A stretch of 64,000 nucleotides of DNA from Epiperipatus broadwayi. Taxonomy: Eukaryota; Onychophora; Udeonychophora; Euonychophora; Peripatidae. Where the stretch lies: positions 10,275,092 to 10,339,091 of the forward strand of contig JAQFVV010000020.1 of the NCBI GenBank assembly GCA_028023455.1, in the 5' to 3' direction. The translations under genes were made by a program, and so were the position numbers. The notes under the pieces are model-generated. The model did no database searches, was not told where the DNA came from, and worked only from the letters and a program-made list of their open reading frames with translations. Positions 56,735 through 64,000 of the stretch are shown in pieces; the stretch's first letter is position 1; each line of letters begins with the position of its first letter.

Positions 56735-56900
56735 TAGCCTAGTTGATTAGAGTATCACCTTAAATTCAATATTTACTAATCTAAAGGTATCAGGATAATT
56801 CCTATGCTTGCACTGTCATTGGTCAGTTTAGCAGTATCTGAAGAAGAGAAAATAATACCACTTAAAACATTGTGCTCCATACCAATCAGTGCTAGTATTA
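56735..56900 (+). repeat. Third, decayed copy: tRNA-like boxes and core
   Basis: CCTAGTTGATTAGAGTATCA (A-box position), GTCATTGGTCAGTTTAGCAG, TATCTGAAGAAGAGAAAATA and AAAACATTGTG in the same order as the 55650 copy. B box lost. Confidence 0.6.
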
Positions 56901-57039
56901 TAGAATATATGTGAAAAGTTTAAATAATGAATATATATATACACACAAAAAATACAGAAATTTTTATCTATATACAGTATGTATATATATTATACATTAT
57001 TTAAAAATTACGAATGACATCAACAAAAATAATTTAAAA

Positions 57040-59178
57040 AATATCATCATCATCATCATTTTCAATCATTATCAATTCACTGCAGAATGGTCTCTCCTAG
57101 TTCAATCCACCTTCACCAATCTCTAATCTCTCTTCCCCACATCACCCTAGCACACTTTCTTGTTTCATCCATCCATCTCAAATGTAATCGCTTTCTAGGT
57201 TTTTTACAATCTCTTGGAATCCAGTTTAAGATTTCAACAAACTATCTATTGTCCTATCTTCTAACAACATATCCGGCCCAAATCCACTTGAGCCTCTTAA
57301 TTTTTTCAATGATGTCAGTAACAACTGTTTATTGTCTTATCCATGTATTCCATTTTCAATCTCTTCTTGTTATTGCATGTCTCCATACTTCATTGAATGA
57401 TATGAAGTTTATATATTAATCTTCTGTTAAGAGCCCAAGTCTCAGATCCATAAGTAAGAACTATTAAAACACATTTACTAAAAACCTTTTTCAATCACGT
57501 AGGCATATTTCCATCAAAAATACTCCAACTAAGTTTAATTCTATGATTAATTTCATCTTTATGTTTCCATCTGTAGTATTAATCTGACCAAGGTATTTGT
57601 AGTTAACTTCTAGCATTTCATTATCAATCTTTATTTTCTTCTTTTGAGAAAATCCATTGATCATAACTTTAGTCTTTTAACATTTATCTTTAATTCTACT
57701 TTCTTACCTTCATCTGACAACTCTTGCAACAATTCCTGAAATCCTACAGCAATATTTGCAAAAACAACTGCATTATCTGTAAAATCTAGATGACTTAAAT
57801 AATGTCCATTTACTTTTACTCCCTTAGCTTACCATTTTAATCCACAAAATACTTCTTCCAAAATTGCTGTAAAAAGTTTTCAGGATATAGGGTCACCCTA
57901 TCATACACCCTTTTCAATGTTAATCTTTCTAGTTGCATTTTTATAAACATTCTTCAGAATATAAAAATATCCTGGGTCTATTATACCTTAATGATCCATT
58001 GCTTTAATCACTGAAGAAATGCATAAAGAATCAAATGACTTTTCATAATCTACAAATCCAAAACATAATGGAAACTCATATTAATTAGTCCTTTTTATAA
58101 CTTCTCTTGAATACTTGGATATGATCCACTGTATTAAAACCACTTTTAAATCCACCTTGTTCTTTTGGTTGGGTAAAATCCAAAGTTTGCTGTAGACAAG
58201 TTGTAATTATCTTGGTAAAAATTTTGTATAGATCTGATAAAAGACTGATAGATCTTCTTTATCACCTTTTTAAAATACTGCATTCTTCCAATCATCTGAT
58301 ACATTTTTATCATTTAACATTTGATATTTAATTTTACCAAAAAAAAATTTTATTTCTTTATCTGCTTCTTTCAAGATATTGATTATAATTCCATCATTAC
58401 TGGAACTTTTTCCTTTTTGTAAATTTCATTGCATGTCTCACTTTATTTAAAATCCTGGATAATTCAAAGGATATAATAGTTGTAGGAGGTAATTTTCCTT
58501 GTTCTTTATTGTTATATAACTTTTGATAGAACTCTTTTATACATTTCATATTTCCATCTTTTTTTATTATTGCAGAAATGTTCATACCAATAACAATATG
58601 TTGTTTTGCATTCTTGAGACTTTTATTCTCTTCTATAGCTTCTCTTGCTAGTTTATAATTATACTTTCTTATATCATTATCAACTCTTTTTCATACAATT
58701 TTACAAAATTTCAGATAGTCAATCCTTTTTAATGTTTCATTTTTATATTTTTTCATATTCCTTCTTTTCTTCTTATTTTGTCTTGTCTCATTAGAAATTT
58801 TACTGGTCAATTATTGTTGTTTTTTTGTACTAGCTATCTTTATTGCAATTTTTAAAAGAGTTATTTTCCTATTGATTTTACTCAAATCTGAATCATGTAC
58901 AGAATCTGTTAATATTTGAAAATGATTTGTAAGCTCTATTTTAAATTCCTTGGAATGTTTCTGAAGATTAGCAATATCAACTGCGAATATTGGTTTTCTT
59001 AATAATTTTTGTCACTCTAGTTTTGCAATAACATGCATCTTACACTTACTAACTGCTGATCATTTCCTGTGTTGAATTTATGAAGAACGTTACAATCTTG
59101 AAATAAATGTTTTCTGTTAGTCAAAATATAATCCAATTCTGCGGTACCTTCATTTGGATATATTCATGACCATTTAAC
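57040..59178 (-). pseudogene. RTE-clade LINE, 5'-truncated, second copy
   Basis: The minus strand from 59178 begins within the endonuclease (PNEGTAELDYILTN; TGNDHQLVSVR, the final S/N-D-H motif). It passes through a long linker and the RT (GFKSGFNTVDHIQ-like; KVNGHYLSHLDFTDN where FADD is expected) to a YGSETW-like C-terminus near 57430. It ends in a (TGA)n-like tail at 57040-57060, as RTE elements do. Stops and frameshifts are frequent throughout. Same family as 27045-28360. Together the two copies cover the element from the late endonuclease to its 3' end. Confidence 0.75.
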
Positions 59179-59179
59179 A

Positions 59180-60040
59180 TAACAAAAATATATAACATTA
59201 TATTATATTTTATAAACATATTTTATATAAAAATGATTTATATACAATAAAACATCAACAAAAATAAAAACTATTCTTCAATTTTCTCGTAATAAAGGGT
59301 AATGATGATGAAAGCTACTGGTACAGTGATTTTAAATTGATAAATTTTAAGCGCCAACTTTTCAGTAGACCATTTTCTTATGATATTTTGTTATTGTACG
59401 AACACTAAATGCAATGAGAACTTTTAAAAAAATTTAAATTTAGAAAATTTTAAATTGCATTTTTTTTAAACTAATTTTTACTTCTTTTATTAAATATTTT
59501 TTTTAACTATGGCTAGGTGATTTCACAAATTTTGATTCAAAGGTTATAGGGATTTTACTATCTGCATTAATGCAAGTCTATTCACATCCAGGCAATCATG
59601 ACAAAGTGAAGCGCATTTTTTACATGACATCTGCTAATGTTGCTTCTCACAACTTCAATACCTTGTCTTATCTCAGTGATATTTAATACTTTTGTGGCAT
59701 AAATATTATTTTTTTGTTTCTATAAGAAAAAGTTTCATTAGCATTATATCTAGAGAACATGAAGGATAATCCATTCTGGTCCTTTAGCCAATCCATTTGT
59801 TTAAAATAGAAGTGTTTAAATAATCCTAACATCATGATAATAATGAAAAGATTCCCCACTTTGTTAAAAATAAACTTCACCATAATTCACAAACATCTCA
59901 CAAATGAGTGGGTTCATTGATTCTTGATATAAGCTAAGATATGCAATACCAATAACATTTTTTAGATACTTTGTATATTATAGAGTTGTAATTACATTTT
60001 ATAGAGTGCACAGAAAGTATATGTAAATACTTAAACAGGT
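59180..60040. other. AT-rich DNA, no gene recognised
   Basis: No supported features. Confidence 0.5.
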
Positions 60041-60044
60041 TTTA

Positions 60045-60235
60045 ACCTCACTCCCAAATCAGGATGCTTCAGATTGGCCAATATAAGTAGAAATGTAGGT
60101 TAAAGATAAGACACCACTCTTATCTTTATAAAAAGTCGCAATCTTGTGTCGTGGTTTGTGAGGTCCCTCTATCGGCAAAATAATATTGCTAGACTATTAG
60201 AAATTTTAAGGCATATTCCTTGCAGGTTAAAGTCT
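60045..60235. repeat. Dispersed repeat with hairpin, copy B
   Basis: Counterpart of 37695-37880. The hairpin arms here are GATAAGACACC and CTCTTATC, partly decayed. Confidence 0.6.
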
Positions 60236-60628
60236 GTTTAAGTATTTGTATATTATAGTAAATGACAGTTTCTTAAAAGACATTTTAAATCTTTTTTTAT
60301 ACCTTTGTTATTATTTCATTATTAAAGAACAAGTAGTTCAAATATGAGAACAAGACAAAAATTTGCTATAAAAAATTAACTTAATACAAGTTTGAAAGAT
60401 GAAATAAATAAAAAAATATTAGAATATAATAATGTAAAGTTTGCCTTGAAAAAAGCTTTAAGTTATTAATCACTAGAATAGATATCCAGTGGATAAATCA
60501 CACACACACAAAACATTTATTTAAACATTTAGATATATATTGTTCCGGATATATTTGATTTCAATAATGAAAAAATACTCTACTCAATATGTCAATGTTA
60601 CTGAGGAATAAAATTTTATGATATAATA

Positions 60629-60996
60629 CAGGGGTCCCCAACCTTTTTGCACTTAAGGGCACATTCTATAATACCGGCCAGGTGCCGGGCACCATTTATT
60701 TTTTCAATGTAAATTTATAGCTGGATATTGTTAATAATATACATAATGTACAAAAAAATATTTATTTCAAAAATAAAATTTTAACATATAATTAATGTTT
60801 ATATTTTTATGCTATAAAAAGTATAGTATGCCCTACAATTTGATTACAATATAATACAATAATTTATAAGAAATTTTAAAAATTAAATTTATTTGTATCA
60901 GATAAATAATTTTCTATTGTGTTTGGATAGCAGCGGGCACACGTAAAATGGTCTGCGTCTCCATGGTGCCCATGGGCACAGGGTTGGGGACCCCTG
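60629..60996. mobile_element. hAT-type MITE
   Basis: Ends CAGGGGTCCCCAACC and GGTTGGGGACCCCTG are perfect 15-bp TIRs of the C-A-G-G-G-G-T-C-C hAT class. They are flanked by the perfect 8-bp TSD ATATAATA (60621-60628, 60997-61004). At 368 bp with an AT-rich non-coding interior, it depends on a hAT transposase in trans. Confidence 0.95.
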
Positions 60997-61004
60997 ATAT
61001 AATA

Positions 61005-61700
61005 GTATAAGGTGAATTAGATTTGACTTTAAATATTTTTAATTAAAGCATTTCATCCTTCAAATAAAAAAACTATTGCATAATTCCCAGCTTACACAAT
61101 GCTTTACAAAAGCAAACTTCATTTATTCTACTCCAATATCATTGCCTATTGTAAGTTTAAATAATCAATAGATATTATTACATTCACATCCACTGCTATC
61201 CTATCCCCATCCTGTTAAGTTTCTGCAAATAGCCTTTTCTAGTGAGAAGTTAGGACCTGGATCTTTAGGACCTACTACTCTCTCTTTTTTTTTTGCTACA
61301 AAACTATCAACCTGAAACATAATTTTTTAATCCAAATCAAATTGCTTGTATAGTTATATTGATTTTTCAATCTTTTACTAGATAGCTTTTATTCCTTTAA
61401 TACATTGTGTGAGCTTGAGGTTATGAGATGGTTTTTTTTTATTTTATATCAAGACTGATCAAAGAATGAATGAATGCCTACAGTTGTTATAAAAACTGAA
61501 TAATCAAAATATATGAATAATGAAATGATGTCAGAACTACATAATTATGCAAACAAGTTGGCTTGAATTCAAAACATCAAGATATTTTTGAATTTCAGAC
61601 TGGTAACTTGATAATTGGAAGAAAAAAAATAGAGTAAAAGTTGACTGCTATATGAAAGATACATTAAGCCCAAAAGATCCATATGATCTGAATCTGGGTT
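61005..61700. other. AT-rich DNA, no gene recognised
   Basis: No supported features. Confidence 0.5.
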
Positions 61701-61703
61701 CAA

Positions 61704-61750
61704 ACTCCTCACTGATGAAGGCCATAAGTTAGAAACTAGTCAATGAATAT
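61704..61750 (+). ncRNA. Solo hammerhead relic, ACTAGT family
   Basis: CTGATGA 61712-61718, GGCCATAAGTT (stem II reduced by a C to T change), GAAACTAGTC with predicted site C61741. The flanks do not fold back, and the downstream strand of stem I (AATGAA) no longer pairs. A fragment of the foldback family. Confidence 0.5.
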
Positions 61751-63251
61751 GAATTTAATAAGTATTATAATCTAATAATTATTGATTACTCAAATTTGTA
61801 ACAATTGGAAACAATAAAAAAAAAAAAAAAGTTTTCTTCTATATGAAGAGACAATGTATCCTTAGTATAGACAGTTTAAAAAAAATTCTAATTACAGAAA
61901 TCCAGGTAAATCTTTTCTCCGCAGTTTTTGAACTAAAACAAACTATAATAATGTGGGAATATTTATAATATTATGAGCTGAAAGTAATCCAGTATGTTTT
62001 TTGTATACATACTATATGTAATACATATTCTATGTAAAAAAAATAATAATTTAAAAACAGAAAATTAAAAATTGTTAAAGTTAGCCTGCTATAATATCTA
62101 ATCATGCTGTAAAAAAAAACAACAATCTACATTTTTCAAAAAGGCCTTGTGAAATGAGTTTGAGTTCAGGCTTCATAAATCTTGGAATGTTTATTAGATG
62201 AATATTGACATGCTGATTGTAAAAACAAACAAAAAAATGATTAATATGATACAATTTTCATTCCTGATAGAGGATATATTAGGTGGACACTGAATCTATT
62301 GTTTATTTTCAAACTTTAAACCAACTCACTTCTTAATAGATGTATAAAAATATGAATCAAGAAATTGTTGAATATTTTTTATTGCTGAAGAATTAATAAG
62401 AAATTGAGCAATGGAAGTGACAAAGTGAGGCTGTGTTTCATAGGTCTTGAACTTGAATCAATCACTCTACTTCTGCACCAAACTGTTCAGAAAAACATGA
62501 ATTAATATGTCTTAAATACAATATACATTGATTTCAATGTTCATTGATTAGATAATTACAGAAAGATAAGATATATCCTAGATTTACTGCTCATAGGCAT
62601 GTGACCTTTTTCTCATCAATGATGATGACTGCATCAAATTTTAATCGTATTTTCTCTTTATATTAGTACTCAATATTCATTTGATAAATTCAAATTGTCC
62701 TAGTTTAGTTTTAACCTCCAACCAAAAATAACTAGATAGCCATTTATTAACTGATATAATGTGGCTTGAATTCAAATCCAGGCTAAGTAAAAATTTTAAA
62801 AAAATTGTATGTTCTAATCAGGGGTGATTTTTTTCTTTCAGGTAACTAACTTGTTTAAACCCAATTTAGTTGACTATTCAATATTGATTGGTAAATGAAA
62901 ATTGAACTATTTTTATTTAGGGTATAAAACATGAATTAAAAAACTACTCCAGTTCCCACTGTTCAAGACAAGCCTTGAAATGAATTTTCTACAGTTCTTT
63001 ATAAGTCTTCACCCTATAGTCAGTTGTTTTATCATCTATTTATAGGATGACTATTTCTGGTTATGATTTGGTTGTCTGATAATATGTTCAGTTTCACTGA
63101 AAAACATTGCTTATCTAAAAACTTCTCATGTACAAATATTTGTCTAAGATTCATATATTGGTGAGCAAAAATTTTTGGATCAAATATTTGACAGTTAAAA
63201 AAAATGAAATGGTGCTTCTGTGATCGATGTTTTGACATCATTTCAAGTCAT
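61751..63251. other. AT-rich DNA, possible SINE relic
   Basis: 62760-62880 has the same B-box context and TTTCAGGTAACTAACTTG tail as the relic at 12132-12260. The minus-strand open frame 63032-63241 is not recognised. Confidence 0.35.
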
Positions 63252-63262
63252 GACTATTATCG

Positions 63263-63364
63263 GGTCAAGCGTTAGTGGCCTAGTGATTAGCATAGCTGCC
63301 TTCCAAGCAGCTGGCCCAGGTTCGTTTCCCGGTCAATGCATTTGACATAGGAAAAAAAAGACAA
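63263..63364 (+). mobile_element. tRNA-Gly(UCC)-derived short SINE (best copy)
   Basis: GGTCAAGCGTTAGTGGCCTA, A box TAGTGATTAGCATAG, CTGCCTTCCAAGCAG anticodon arm (anticodon TCC), B box GGTTCGTTTCC, TTTGACATAGG and an A8 tail with a short extension. Perfect 11-bp TSD GACTATTATCG (63252-63262 and 63365-63375). Confidence 0.9.
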
Positions 63365-63375
63365 GACTATTATCG

Positions 63376-64000
63376 TTCAAAATGATATATAAAACTATTT
63401 TTTACAATCCAGACACTCAATAATACTAAATTCAAATGAGGCTCATAATGTGATTAAAGTTATAAGAAAATGTCTGCGAGTGATCACGTTTATATATATA
63501 TTATTAAACTCTAACTTAATATTTTATGAGATTCAAAAAAAAATTATATATTGTACTGTACAAGGTTATCCCATTCTTCTTTTGAATTAATTATTACTTT
63601 CAATACTAGTCTAACAGTATTTTGTTCTTCAAACTTAAGTTTTAATTATTTATTTGCTGCTATTTATTTTACTTTATTATTTTAAAGATAAAAGAAAAGA
63701 TTTTTAAATATTTAACAAAAGTTAAACTAACAGTTAAAGTGGAGTGCAGTTTTGTTTTCTTGTTCTTAATAAAATGTAAGATTAAATTTTAAGATTAACC
63801 AAAGTTAAGATTTTTTTTAAAAAAAAAAACCTATACACCAGAAAGAAATTCATTAGGATTTCAATCATCTTGATGGTGAAATTCAATCAAGTAAAGTTAG
63901 TTCACTCTACTAGACATAGTCAAACTGAGTTTAGAATCTGAGAGTTTTCAATAAAAAAACGAAAAGAAAAATTACAAGTTAGTAACAGTACAAAAAAAAA
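63376..64000. other. AT-rich DNA, no gene recognised
   Basis: No supported features. Confidence 0.5.

Noticed and set aside
63032-63241. 69-codon minus-strand ORF as an exon
   Set aside because: No recognisable motif, no clear splice sites, AT-driven composition.
63263-63364. Genuine tRNA-Gly(UCC) gene
   Set aside because: It has an extra flanking stem, an A tail and a perfect TSD, and sibling copies exist; it is a SINE head, not a tRNA gene.
1-64000. CRISPR array or prokaryotic operon
   Set aside because: No regular direct repeats with unique spacers and no compact gene clusters; all evidence points to a eukaryotic TE-rich locus.

Overview
This is a strongly AT-rich eukaryotic window that looks like intergenic or intronic DNA of an invertebrate metazoan. 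It has no operons, no CRISPR and no compact bacterial coding. Almost everything recognisable is transposable-element (TE) derived: APE-type LINEs, Penelope-like elements (PLEs), hAT, mariner and Tigger-like relics, tRNA-derived SINEs, and many long inverted repeats. The species cannot be told from the sequence.

Layout. 1-4.5 kb: featureless AT-rich DNA. 4.57-5.03 kb: a PLE GIY-YIG endonuclease fragment between 66-bp inverted repeats. 5.7-9.3 kb: a SINE with exact target-site duplications (TSDs), a 530-bp inverted-repeat element and a 254-bp near-perfect palindrome. 10-11 kb: minus-strand reverse transcriptase (RT) relics, one PLE-like. 14.6 kb: a Tigger/pogo-like C-terminus. 15.1-15.45 kb: the first hammerhead-bearing foldback element. 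15.8-19.1 kb: the best preserved LINE (CR1/Jockey-like; ORF1 tail, endonuclease, RT). 20.2-20.7 kb: a second hammerhead foldback. 22.6-24.6 kb: a LINE that appears twin-primed (5' part inverted). 24.9-25.1 kb: a palindrome with the cleanest hammerhead. 26.2 kb: a mariner HTH relic. 27.0-28.4 kb: an RTE-type LINE. 28.6-29.7 kb: a hAT transposase pseudogene split by a SINE. 30.1-30.6 kb: a third hammerhead foldback. 32.3-32.7 kb: a splice-site-bounded, host-like exon with one in-frame TGA. 32.7-33.7 kb: a LINE C-terminus with a 264-bp tandem duplication. 35.6-36.0 kb: an RPS3A retropseudogene. 36.2-36.8 kb: another LINE C-terminus. 37.9-39.3 kb: a 1.36-kb insertion with four hammerhead-like cores, two of them tandem at exactly 211 bp. 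40.3-42.05 kb: a terminal-inverted-repeat (TIR) element holding an A/C-rich minisatellite. 42.5-43.3 kb: a foldback. 43.9-45.3 kb: a decayed LINE. 46.1-46.8 kb: a hammerhead palindrome beside a mariner relic. 48.4-49.2 kb: a PLE GIY-YIG ORF followed by a degenerate hammerhead. 49.3-55.6 kb: mostly anonymous. 55.7-56.9 kb: repeats combining tRNA-like boxes with a hammerhead-like motif. 57.0-59.2 kb: a second RTE LINE, minus strand. 60.6-61.0 kb: a textbook hAT MITE. 63.3 kb: a SINE with a perfect 11-bp TSD.

How the parts relate. The main theme is the association of PLEs with self-cleaving RNA. PLE coding relics (GIY-YIG, RT) lie among many foldback elements whose centre reads CUGANGA - stem II - GAAAC - (palindromic stem III) - GUC, the type I hammerhead layout known from PLEs and retrozymes. 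Four copies of one family carry 13-15 bp TSDs, so they are mobile units. One copy holds tandem hammerheads that would delimit a 211-nt RNA, as in retrozymes. The second theme is a very short SINE: a tRNA body wrapped in an extra acceptor-like stem plus an A tail, found with two different tRNA-like heads.
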